5,567 bases of DNA, taken from Rickettsiales bacterium (GTDB lineage Bacteria > Pseudomonadota > Alphaproteobacteria > Rickettsiales > UBA1997). The DNA lies in the NCBI GenBank assembly GCA_947487845.1, contig CANKYC010000070.1:1-5567 (forward strand), in the 5' to 3' direction. Position 1 is the first letter of the stretch. Each line of letters begins with the position of its first letter. The position numbers were made by a program, and so were the translations under genes. The notes beneath the pieces were generated by a model. That model did not search any database. It was given only the letters and a program-made list of their open reading frames with translations, and was not told the DNA's origin. Shown here one piece after another: positions 1 through 5,525 of this stretch.

Positions 1-105
1 GAAAAAGTTAAAGATGCTTTGGCGCAAAATCTTGCTAAAAAAGCTATTGAAGAGTTCGTCTCACAAAGTTTTGAAAAAGCGAAGATGAATATTTTGGTTA
101 AGTAA
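1..105 (+). CDS. C-terminal end of a probable periplasmic foldase (parvulin/SurA-PrsA-like)
   Basis: Frame 1 is open from the first base to a TAA at 103-105 and gives 34 residues, so this is the 3' end of a gene that starts outside the window. The peptide is a charged amphipathic helix (EKVKDALAQNLAKKAIEEF...) ending in KAKMNILVK. A 'VKD..L...L...A...F......AK..I' ending resembles the C-terminal helix that follows the PPIase domain in SurA/PpiD/PrsA-type peptidyl-prolyl isomerases. No catalytic domain is visible, so the product name rests on this short tail alone. It would sit with the OMP genes downstream as an envelope-folding factor. It could equally be any helical C-terminus; I am fairly sure it is coding and much less sure of the product. 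Confidence 0.45.
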   Translation, partial: EKVKDALAQNLAKKAIEEFVSQSFEKAKMNILVK

Positions 106-275
106 AATCTAATCTTTTGAAGACGAATAATAATATAAAATGCTTTTTATGAGCAGAATTTCTTAAGAATTTCCTAAACAAATCAGAAAAATCATTACCT
201 TCTTTTTTGTTAAGAAAAAAATTCCACAAATCGTGGAATCCACGCTAAACATTTTAATTAAAAACCAAAAAAACT
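106..275. other. Intergenic leader upstream of the OMP gene
   Basis: This 170-bp AT-rich gap holds no coding sequence. It contains a TATAAA at 134-139 that could be a -10 box, without a convincing -35. It also contains the 10-bp palindrome TTCTTAAGAA at 160-169 and a hairpin with an adjoining A tract at 213-239 (listed separately). The 16-bp string TTAAGAATTTCCTAAA at 163-178 recurs with one extra A just after the OMP gene (847-863). No Shine-Dalgarno sequence precedes the ATG at 276; the stretch before it is A-rich. Confidence 0.5.
213..239 (-). terminator. Hairpin with A tract in the OMP leader; minus-strand terminator-like
   Basis: ATTCCAC (221-227) and GTGGAAT (233-239) form a perfect 7-bp stem with a 5-nt loop. 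The run of A immediately before the stem reads as a T tract on the minus strand, which is the layout of a leftward Rho-independent terminator. No minus-strand gene is visible to its right, so it may instead be a hairpin in the 5' UTR of the OMP mRNA that affects stability. Confidence 0.35.
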
Positions 276-845
276 ATGAAAAAAATTATCTCCATCGCGG
301 CATTAACATTAACTTTAGCAACATCATCTGCTTTGGCAAAAACTGAAGGAAACTATGTTGGAATCGATATTTTGCGCTCATCAGTTCAACATAAATATCA
401 AGATACCTCTATTAAGGACAAATCAACTGGGTTTGGCATAAACTATAAATACGCCTTCAATTTTGATAAAATATTTTTAGCTCCTGGCGTCTTTGCAGAA
501 AGACTTGGCGCAAAAACAACTGACGATCAAAATGAGACCGCTTCAACAAATTATCGCTATGGAGCTAAATTAGATTTGGGCTACGACGTTACTGATAATT
601 TTGCAGCTTACTTCACGAACGGTTTTGCTAATTTTAATTACAAATTGAATGACCATGCGGGCTACACTGAATCAAAATCTGTTATTGGTTATTTTTATGG
701 CGCCGGCTTGTCATACAAAATACTTAAAAATGTGACAATGAATTTGGAGTACAACACTCAGTCACCTAGTTTTACAAACACCTATGGTGTAAAATTTAAA
801 TCAGATGTCCGAGTTGCGAAAGTTGGAGTTTCTTACAATTTCTAG
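276..845 (+). CDS. Small outer-membrane beta-barrel protein (porin-like, OMP_b-brl type)
   Basis: The 189-residue product starts with a classical signal peptide: MKK, a hydrophobic core rich in A, L, T and I, and cleavage after S-A-L-A at residue 21. The mature ~168-residue chain is made of alternating-residue strands such as GNYVGIDILR, GFGINYKYAF, YRYGAKLDLGYDV, YFYGAGLSYK and the last strand VAKVGVSYNF. It ends in the terminal Phe that the BAM complex recognises in outer-membrane proteins. Size and pattern fit an 8-stranded OmpA/OmpX-like barrel of the PF13505 type. The role is unknown: structural OMP, adhesin or immune-evasion protein are all possible. ATG at 276 is chosen because the signal peptide begins there, though no Shine-Dalgarno sequence is visible. 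A strong terminator 24 bp downstream suggests a monocistronic transcript. Confidence 0.85.
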   Translation: MKKIISIAALTLTLATSSALAKTEGNYVGIDILRSSVQHKYQDTSIKDKSTGFGINYKYAFNFDKIFLAPGVFAERLGAKTTDDQNETASTNYRYGAKLDLGYDVTDNFAAYFTNGFANFNYKLNDHAGYTESKSVIGYFYGAGLSYKILKNVTMNLEYNTQSPSFTNTYGVKFKSDVRVAKVGVSYNF

Positions 846-869
846 TTTAAGAAATTTCCTAAAAAATTG

Positions 870-902
870 CCTCGTGAAAACAAGTTTTCGCGAGGTTTTT
901 TT
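870..902 (+). terminator. Rho-independent terminator of the OMP gene
   Basis: CCTCGTGAAAAC (870-881) pairs with GTTTTCGCGAGG (884-895) over an essentially complete 12-position stem including one T-G wobble. Seven T follow at 896-902. It starts 24 bp after the OMP stop codon and separates this gene from the transporter gene that follows. Confidence 0.92.
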
Positions 903-953
903 GGCAAAATTTTAAGTTAAAATTCTTAAATCATTCAATGAGCCTAAATAAGA

Positions 954-2765
954 ATGAGCAAAAAGTCACATTTACCAAGAGTATTTATTTTCGCTTTCTT
1001 ATTTATGCCAATTGCCGTTTGCGAGGTAAAAGCTCAGAATGTAGACCAAAACACCATCAACCAGCAAGACTGGATTACGCGCCAACAGCAAAATAAAATT
1101 GAAGAAGAAAGAAGAATAAGAGAACAGGATACTATCCGCAAAGAGCGAGGCAGAAAGAAAAAAGAAGATGAAGAAGCGGTTAAAAAACAAAACCCAATTT
1201 CTGGAAAACCTGCGGAATGCTTTCCTATCAAAACAATTAATCTTGTAAATGCTAATTCAGTTTCAAAACGTCAGCAAAAAAAATTGATTTCATCATTTGT
1301 TGGCAAATGCTTGGAAGCAAAAACTTTAAGCGAAATCATAACCACAATTCAAACTTACTACAATGATCATGGATATGTAACGGCGCGAGTTGCGGTTCCG
1401 AAGCAAAACATTCAAAGTGGTAATTTAGAGCTGAAAATTTTAGAAGGAAAAATTGATGAAGTGATTGTTGGCGATAATCACTTCACCGATAAGATGCAGG
1501 AACTTACCGCCTTCGGATTTCTTGAAAGCGACATGCTGAATTTAGAAGATATTAATCAGGGGCTCTATCAAATGAACCGCCTGCCATCAAACAATGCTAC
1601 AATGAAGATTGAGCCAGCAGTTATTGAGGGCGAAGCCAAAGTTTACATAGCCAATCAAAAGAAATTTCCAGCGCGGGCAACTATCGGCTATGATAATTTG
1701 GGCAATGATTTTACCGGAGTAAAAAGAACAAACTTTTATGGAGGTTTTGATAATCTGCTTTTTTTGAATGATTCTATCAACTTAAGCTACTCGACCAATC
1801 TCAATGATGACAGCCAAGAAAAAGATATTAAGTCATTTACTTCCGGCATTTCGGTTCCATTTGGTTACAACACACTTTCTTATGATTATTCGAGATCAGA
1901 ATTTCGCGGCACAAATCAAGGCACCAACGGACCAATTCGCTTAACAGGCTTTTCTGAGCGCAATAACGCCACAATCGACCGCGTCCTTTTAAACAAAGGA
2001 AACTTGCGGATTTCTGCCAATACCTCGTTAACAACCAAATCATCGGCTAGCTATTTGAATGGTGAAAAAATTGAAACTTCCGAGAGAAAATTAACCATCG
2101 GAAATATTGGGTTCACAATTTCTAATTACTTCAAAAATGGCGTTAATCTTTACCTAAAGCCAAGCTACTCCAAAGGCTTAAAATTACTAAACGCCAAGCA
2201 AGACGGATCAAATTTAACTTCCGACACACCAAAAGCGCAGTTCGATTATTTCAAACTTTACGCTTCACTTTCTAAGCGCTTAACAATTCCAAAAACTGAA
2301 ATTCCATTCACGCTTTCAACCGAAATGGACAGCCAATATTCCAAACAAACACTTTTTGGTACTGAGCAATTTTCGGTTGGTGGATATTATTCGGTGCATG
2401 GATTTAGAGAAAATTACATCACTGGCGATTCTGGCTACTACTTCCGCAACAAGGCCAATTTCAACCTTGGAGCACTTGCAGCGCCTTTGGCAAAAAATAG
2501 TGAAGGATTTCTTAATAAAAACTTGGTTCACTTAAACAAATTTTCTATGGAGCCGTTTTACGATTATGGCTATGTCAAAAATAAATATGTCAACAACGGC
2601 GCTGATGGTAGAATCGCTGGCATAGGATTAAAAACAATTTTTAGCAGCAGATATTTTAATGCCTCTTTAACTTATTCTTGGGCAACCAATCAATCACGCT
2701 TAATCACCTCTACCACAAAAGAAAATAAGCTGGTTTACTTCGAAATCAGCACCAGTTGCTGCTAA
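954..2765 (+). CDS. TpsB outer-membrane transporter, ShlB/FhaC/HecB family (two-partner secretion)
   Basis: This 603-residue protein would export a TpsA exoprotein (hemolysin or filamentous adhesin type) across the outer membrane. Layout: signal peptide 1-27 (cleavage at VKA|QN); a Q- and K/E-rich charged linker 28-80 resembling the plug helix and linker of FhaC; POTRA1 at about 88-172, with the usual cysteine pair C89/C119 and the motif GYVTARVAVPKQNIQSGNLE; POTRA2 at about 175-235 with MNRLPSNNATMKIEP; then a barrel from about 240 to the end. The length is normal for the family. The L6-loop motif normally reading VRG(F/Y) is SVHGF here (H482). The last residues are Cys-Cys rather than an aromatic. 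A TTGGCA hexamer at 901-906 lies a plausible distance upstream as a -35 box, but the matching -10 (TCTTAA, 924-929) is poor. No TpsA gene is in the window. Family assignment is secure; the substrate is unknown. Confidence 0.92.
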   Translation: MSKKSHLPRVFIFAFLFMPIAVCEVKAQNVDQNTINQQDWITRQQQNKIEEERRIREQDTIRKERGRKKKEDEEAVKKQNPISGKPAECFPIKTINLVNANSVSKRQQKKLISSFVGKCLEAKTLSEIITTIQTYYNDHGYVTARVAVPKQNIQSGNLELKILEGKIDEVIVGDNHFTDKMQELTAFGFLESDMLNLEDINQGLYQMNRLPSNNATMKIEPAVIEGEAKVYIANQKKFPARATIGYDNLGNDFTGVKRTNFYGGFDNLLFLNDSINLSYSTNLNDDSQEKDIKSFTSGISVPFGYNTLSYDYSRSEFRGTNQGTNGPIRLTGFSERNNATIDRVLLNKGNLRISANTSLTTKSSASYLNGEKIETSERKLTIGNIGFTISNYFKNGVNLYLKPSYSKGLKLLNAKQDGSNLTSDTPKAQFDYFKLYASLSKRLTIPKTEIPFTLSTEMDSQYSKQTLFGTEQFSVGGYYSVHGFRENYITGDSGYYFRNKANFNLGALAAPLAKNSEGFLNKNLVHLNKFSMEPFYDYGYVKNKYVNNGADGRIAGIGLKTIFSSRYFNASLTYSWATNQSRLITSTTKENKLVYFEISTSCC

Positions 2766-2908
2766 ACAAAACTGCCGATCTTTTTCTTGCAAGACTCTCC
2801 TGTTAAGTTAAAAAGTTTTTGAACGCTAATTTCCAAAGTTTTTAAGTCTTCTTTTGAGATATAATATTCTGGATCATAACGACCACCAATGTAGGCGTAT
2901 TCAAGAAG
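2762..2908 (-). pseudogene. C-terminal remnant of a HEPN-domain-like protein, cut by the IS
   Basis: Reading the minus strand from the IS edge gives 48 codons (LLEYAYIGGRYDPEYY..., ending KKKIGSFV) and a TAG whose complement is at 2762-2764. The pattern 'Y..GRYDPEYYISKEDL' followed by an amphipathic helix is like the C-terminal half of HEPN proteins (ARYPD-type motif then the last helix), which often act as RNase toxins or nucleotidyltransferase partners. Continuing this frame into the IS meets a stop within a few codons and no start codon, so the N-terminal half is lost. No matching half is visible beyond the right end of the IS. The stop overlaps the convergent transporter stop by a few bases. 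Coding origin is likely; the HEPN assignment is from motif memory only. Confidence 0.55.
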
Positions 2909-2910
2909 AT

Positions 2911-2942
2911 GGCATAATTAAAAAAATGGGATGCTAATTTTG
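2911..2942 (+). repeat. Left terminal inverted repeat of the IS
   Basis: GGCATAATTA, seven A in all, then TGGGATGCTAATTTTG: all 32 bases are the exact reverse complement of 4003-4034. The next base outward differs (T on the left, where the right end would require G), and the inner flanks are unrelated, so this sets the repeat limits. Confidence 0.95.
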
Positions 2943-3047
2943 CCCATCACCCCTTATTCCCACTGACTTCAGAAGAATATCTTAAAAAAAATTTATAAGA
3001 TGCGTTAATTTGCAGATAAAATCCGTGTTAGTTTTTTGCTAAAAAAC

Positions 3048-4011
3048 ATGTCAAAAAAAGTGTGTAAAATGCGGTAAGTTTTCAGCTAAAAAGAATGGTA
3101 AAAAGAGAGGTAAAAATAGATTCAGATGCAGCTCCTGTTTTTATCAGTGGAGTGAGCAAAGAGGCAAAAGAAAAAGCTATCTCAAAGCCTATAAACAGTG
3201 GTTATTTGGCAGAAGAACAATCTCAGAAATTTGTTTAGATATTGATGTTTCCTATCCAAAACTAATCAAGGAATTCGATAAGTTTGATGAGCCTGAAGGC
3301 CTACAGGAAGGTGTTTTGGACGATATTGTAAAACCAATTAACCTTCAGATTGATGCTACTTTTTTCGGCAGAGAATATGGGTTTTTAGTCTTTCACGATT
3401 GTAGGAAAGTTATTTATTTCAAAGAAATTAAAACCGAATCAGTCAAAGACTTTCGTGAAGGAATAAATGCTCTTAAAGCTGCTAATTATCGCATTCTAAG
3501 CGTTACTGTTGATGGAAGGCGAGGATACATTAATAACATCAGAAAGCTTCTTCGAAACATTCCTATTCAAATGTACTTATTCCATCAGAAGGCAATTATC
3601 AGAAGATACATTACAGATAGGCCGCGATCTAGATTAGGCAAGGAGTTGAAAGAGCTGATGCATCACTTATGTAAATCAGAATCTCATCAAGAATTCATTG
3701 ATCAGTTTTATCGCTTAAAAGACCAATATCACTATTTCCTACAACAGAGAAATGAGCTTGGACACTACAAACATAATGCTTTAAGAGCTTCATTTAGATC
3801 TATTGATTCCAACATGCCTTATCTCTTCACCTACTCTGATCATAAAAGCTCCAATATTCCGCCAACGATTAATCATCTTGAAGGGCTTTTTGGACATCTA
3901 AAAGAGAGGATAAAAATTCATCGGGGGCTTGATAAAAATCGGAAGAAAAAAGCGGTGAGATTTTTACTGAAAAACTTTGGGAAAAAATGGGATGAAAAAA
4001 TTCAAAATTAG
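3048..4011 (+). pseudogene. IS transposase (zinc ribbon + HTH + DDE), frame broken at an A7 tract
   Basis: The only ATG (3048) opens MSKK and then runs to a stop at 3075-3077. One A fewer in the A7 tract at 3053-3059 would give MSKKCVKCGKF... and an uninterrupted 320-residue protein to TAG 4009-4011. In that reading there is a CxxC...CxxC zinc ribbon (C5, C8, C27, C30), a helix-turn-helix region at about 45-85 (GRRTISEICLDIDVSYPKLI), and an RNase-H-like transposase core. The core has D102 (QIDATFFG), D155 (TVDGRRGY), a conserved LFHQ...RRYITDRPR segment, and E278 (NHLEGLFGHLK) followed by HRGL. Together these match the IS256 variant Zn-binding/IS1249 group. The main frame has no ATG/GTG/TTG until TTG 3316, which would drop the zinc ribbon and HTH. 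It is either an inactivated gene, one rescued by slippage at the A tract, or a homopolymer sequencing error. Confidence 0.85.
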
Positions 4012-4034
4012 CATCCCATTTTTTTAATTATGCC
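4003..4034 (-). repeat. Right terminal inverted repeat of the IS
   Basis: Exact reverse complement of 2911-2942. The transposase stop codon (4009-4011) lies inside it, a compact arrangement that fits an intact right end. Confidence 0.95.
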
Positions 4035-4051
4035 CATTTTAGGCGCGGTGG

Positions 4052-4295
4052 ATTCGAACTGATCTCCGTTTCTTCCTTACATACTGCCTTCTGACCAATA
4101 AAATCAATACTTTATAGACTATCACACCACTTGGCTTTGGAGATCTATGTTCAAGTGACTTGAAGCTGAAATTGATGCCTAGAAAAATCATGAAATGAAG
4201 AATTTTCAGATCTTATTTTTTAAATTATATTCTCTGAACCATTGATTCTGTAGAGTTTCTTAAGGTTAAGAGGCAGCGGAGATTTGGAGAGAAAA
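4052..4295 (+). repeat. Unidentified ~243-bp direct repeat, copy A
   Basis: This 244-bp stretch is repeated in the same orientation at 5077-5318. The first ~60 bases differ at only about four positions, all C/T or A/G transitions. The blocks ACCACTTGGCTTTGGAGAT, GCTGAAATT and ATATTCTCTGA and the final 19 bases (CGGAGATTTGGAGAGAAAA) are conserved, while the linkers between them are not. ATCTCCG near the start and CGGAGAT near the end are inverted repeats that could close the element as a long-range stem. Inside is its own hairpin TTCAAGT-G-ACTTGAA (4150-4164). There is no long ORF. It may be a structured RNA, a MITE-like repeat or a boundary repeat; strand is arbitrary. The IS lies just upstream. 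Confidence 0.75.
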
Positions 4296-4372
4296 AGATT
4301 TATAACCAAATAATATTTTATTATTCTTAATCTCTTTAATTAATTTATCCTAAAAATTAACCAACAAAATCT

Positions 4373-4783
4373 ATGAGTGAATTTTTTAATACGTTTATAA
4401 ATACGAAAATGAGTGAACTAACTATTGGAAGTTTGCTTGCTTTATTTGTTTTGGCAATCCTTAGCGCGATTACTATGAAATTCGCAATAAAATTCGATCT
4501 TAATAATTTTCTAGAAAGACGAGATAAAAAACTAAAGTCACGAATCCAACAACAATGTCCTCATCTCTTACTTAAGTCAGAAGAAAAAGGAATTCGATTT
4601 GAAAGTTTTTTTTATTCCCCTCCAGGAACTATATCTTGGATCTGCAAAAGATGTAATTTTGTTACTTATAATATTAGTAACGAAGAAATTAGAAACAGGG
4701 CAGAATACTACATAAATAATCAAAAAGAGTACTTAGACGCTCATAAAAAGACAGATAAACTAATTAAAAAACTTTCCGCCTAA
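4373..4783 (+). CDS. Small membrane-anchored zinc-knuckle protein, function unknown
   Basis: I do not recognise this 136-residue protein. It has one hydrophobic segment at about 18-39 (IGSLLALFVLAILSAITMKF), preceded by a short acidic N-terminus and followed by a basic stretch (ERRDKKLKSR). This suggests an inner-membrane anchor with the rest in the cytoplasm. Two ligand pairs follow, C62-P-H64 and C91-x2-C94 (WICKRC), around SPPGTISW, which looks like a C3H zinc ribbon. The C-terminus is a charged helix (residues 103-136). A second ATG at 4409 (M13, again MSE) is a possible alternative start; neither has a clear Shine-Dalgarno sequence. It is the only gene between the two copies of the ~243-bp repeat, so it may be cargo of, or work with, those elements. 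That link is inference from position only. Confidence 0.7.
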   Translation: MSEFFNTFINTKMSELTIGSLLALFVLAILSAITMKFAIKFDLNNFLERRDKKLKSRIQQQCPHLLLKSEEKGIRFESFFYSPPGTISWICKRCNFVTYNISNEEIRNRAEYYINNQKEYLDAHKKTDKLIKKLSA

Positions 4784-4880
4784 ATAAGAAAAAAATCCCA
4801 ACCGAAATCTAGGGACAGTTTACTCATTAATTTTTTGCAATCATTAGTATATTGCCCCTGGATTTCAAAAAATAATTAAA

Positions 4881-4915
4881 TGGAGACCGTTCGAAAAAGA
4901 CGCTCCCGCTAGAGC
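4881..4915 (+). repeat. Degenerate direct repeat R1
   Basis: TGGAGACCGTTCGAAAAAGA followed by CGCTCCCGCTAGAGC aligns with R2 at 4981-5014. Shared blocks are TGGAGA, GTTCGAAAA, CCCGC and AGAGC, with a few substitutions and two single-base indels. It overlaps the 5' arm of the long hairpin. Confidence 0.65.
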
Positions 4916-4974
4916 GGTTGAAAAATCTTGAAATAGAAGACCAAGTCCTAAATCTATACGCATCAACGCTCTAG
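4909..4974 (+). repeat. Long hairpin, 12-bp stem with one bulge
   Basis: CTAGAGCGGTTGA (4909-4921) pairs with TCAACGCTCTAG (4963-4974) apart from one bulged G. The loop is 41 nt. The 5' arm can also pair locally as CCGCT/AGCGG, so two mutually exclusive folds are possible. This is visible complementarity; whether it is transcribed is not known. Confidence 0.7.
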
Positions 4975-4980
4975 ACCAGT

Positions 4981-5014
4981 TGGAGAAAAGTTCGAAAAGG
5001 ATACCCCCGCAGAG
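4981..5014 (+). repeat. Degenerate direct repeat R2
   Basis: TGGAGAAAAGTTCGAAAAGG followed by ATACCCCCGCAGAGC is the second copy of R1, starting exactly 100 bp later and immediately after the long hairpin. It suggests a short tandem duplication that has since diverged. Confidence 0.65.
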
Positions 5015-5024
5015 CCATTTCTTT

Positions 5025-5060
5025 TTGAGGCTTACAGCCTCAAGGCTTCAGACGTTTTTT
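5025..5060 (+). terminator. Candidate terminator: 8-bp hairpin then T6
   Basis: TTGAGGCT (5025-5032) and AGCCTCAA (5036-5043) form a perfect 8-bp stem with a 3-nt loop. A T6 run follows at 5055-5060, 11 nt beyond the stem. An outer GAGCC (5012-5016)/GGCTT (5044-5048) pairing would bring the stem closer to the T run. It may end a transcript starting near 4850, or the zinc-knuckle gene transcript. Confidence 0.5.
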
Positions 5061-5076
5061 AATTTAAGAGCAGATT

Positions 5077-5318
5077 ATTCGAACTGATCTCCGCTTCTTC
5101 CCTACATACTGCCTTCCAACCAATAAAATCAATACTTCCTATAATTTTTACCACTTGGCTTTGGAGATTTTAATCAAGGGCTTTTTAGGCTGAAATTTGT
5201 GCTTAAAAAAAGCACGAAATGGAAAATTTTTTGATTTTCTTTTTAAGAAATATTCTCTGAGCCCTTGATTTTGTAGACTTTCTCAAAGCTAATTAGCGGC
5301 GGAGATTTGGAGAGAAAA
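5077..5318 (+). repeat. Unidentified ~243-bp direct repeat, copy B
   Basis: Second copy of the element at 4052-4295, in the same orientation. Here AATCAAGGGCT (5172-5182) and AGCCCTTGATT (5260-5270) are perfectly complementary and enclose GTGCTT-AAAAA-AAGCAC (5199-5215), so this copy folds into a clear nested stem. The subterminal inverted repeat is 8 bp here (ATCTCCGC/GCGGAGAT), against 7 bp plus a wobble in copy A. No ORF is seen. Sequences just outside the two copies are unrelated and no target-site duplication is visible. Confidence 0.75.
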
Positions 5319-5363
5319 TTTTTTGCGGACAAAAAAAATAAAAAATTTCACAGACTTTTTTTA

Positions 5364-5509
5364 TCGAACTTTTTCTAACTGCCTGAGCGAAAAAAACTTC
5401 GAACTCGGTCTACTTTCAACCGGTATTTAACCAACCCCCACTTGGGGAGTAGTAAAATCAAGACTTGGTTAGTTCGAAAAATAACTTGGTAGGCGGTTTG
5501 AAGTTTCGA
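5364..5509. repeat. Nested inverted repeat (extended stem structure)
   Basis: Four pairings nest within 146 bp. The outermost is TCGAACTTTTTCTAACTGCCT (5364-5384, 21 positions) with 5491-5509, well paired at AACTGCCT/AGGCGGTT with one wobble and again at TCGAA/TTCGA. Inside it are TTCGAACT (5398-5405) with AGTTCGAA (5471-5478), then AACCAA (5429-5434) with TTGGTT (5465-5470), then CCCC/GGGG (5436-5447). The arrangement is that of a structured RNA or a cruciform-forming site. No ORF is seen from 5319 to the end of the window. Confidence 0.6.
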
Positions 5510-5525
5510 ACTTTTAAAACGAAAA

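Larger units (their letters stand above)
2911..4034 (+). mobile_element. Complete insertion sequence, 1,124 bp, IS256 variant Zn-binding (IS1249-like) type
   Basis: The element is bounded by perfect 32-bp inverted repeats (2911-2942 and 4003-4034) and carries one zinc-ribbon/DDE transposase gene whose stop codon lies inside the right repeat. The 8-9 bp just outside each end differ (left ...AAGAAGAT, right CATTTTAG...), so there is no target-site duplication. On the left it abuts the truncated HEPN-like gene. On the right it abuts the sequence leading into the first ~243-bp repeat. The family label comes from the transposase motifs; an IS1595-like element, which also has a zinc ribbon, is the main alternative. 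Confidence 0.9.
4784..5076. other. Non-coding stretch with candidate structured RNA
   Basis: No credible ORF occupies this stretch between the zinc-knuckle gene and repeat copy B. It contains a degenerate 35-bp direct duplication spaced exactly 100 bp apart, a long hairpin, and a second hairpin followed by a T6 tract (all listed separately). These could together be a ~200-nt small RNA or a regulatory leader. Promoter-like AT-rich sequence lies at 4822-4855 (TTAATT, then TATATT after 15 bp), without a strong match. Confidence 0.45.

Noticed and set aside
999..1231. Two overlapping minus-strand open frames opposite the transporter linker
   Set aside because: They mirror the A/G-rich charged linker codons of the plus-strand transporter, giving F/S/L-rich translations with no family pattern. 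The plus-strand gene accounts for the sequence.
1837..2531. Minus-strand open frames at 1837-2043 and 2316-2531
   Set aside because: They lie wholly inside the transporter barrel region, show no recognisable motif and have no promoter or ribosome site. They are shadows of the real gene.
3316..4011. Transposase gene starting at TTG 3316 as an intact short CDS
   Set aside because: The same frame is open upstream to 3043 and encodes a perfect zinc ribbon and HTH, so the true N-terminus lies near 3048. A TTG start would remove the DNA-binding half.
4035..4080. tRNA or tmRNA 3' end on the minus strand, suggested by GTTCGAATCC next to a GC-rich acceptor-like end
   Set aside because: The five bases each side of the T-loop-like sequence do not pair, and no D-arm or anticodon arm could be found upstream. 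The same motif recurs in repeat B with a different flank.
4811..4826. GGGACAGTTTACT string, similar to motifs I associate with REP-type tyrosine transposase loci
   Set aside because: It is a single short string with no matching partner or transposase in the window, and the association is from memory only.
4881..5014. tRNA-like T-loop motifs GTTCGAAAA in R1 and R2
   Set aside because: There is no C61 partner and no cloverleaf in either orientation; better explained as part of a local duplication.
4052..5318. Integron attC cassette array
   Set aside because: The repeats lack the attC core-site layout, no integrase is seen, and the ~243-bp length is outside the usual attC range.
4052..5510. 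CRISPR array
   Set aside because: The repeats are few, long and diverged, spacing is irregular, and no cas genes are present.
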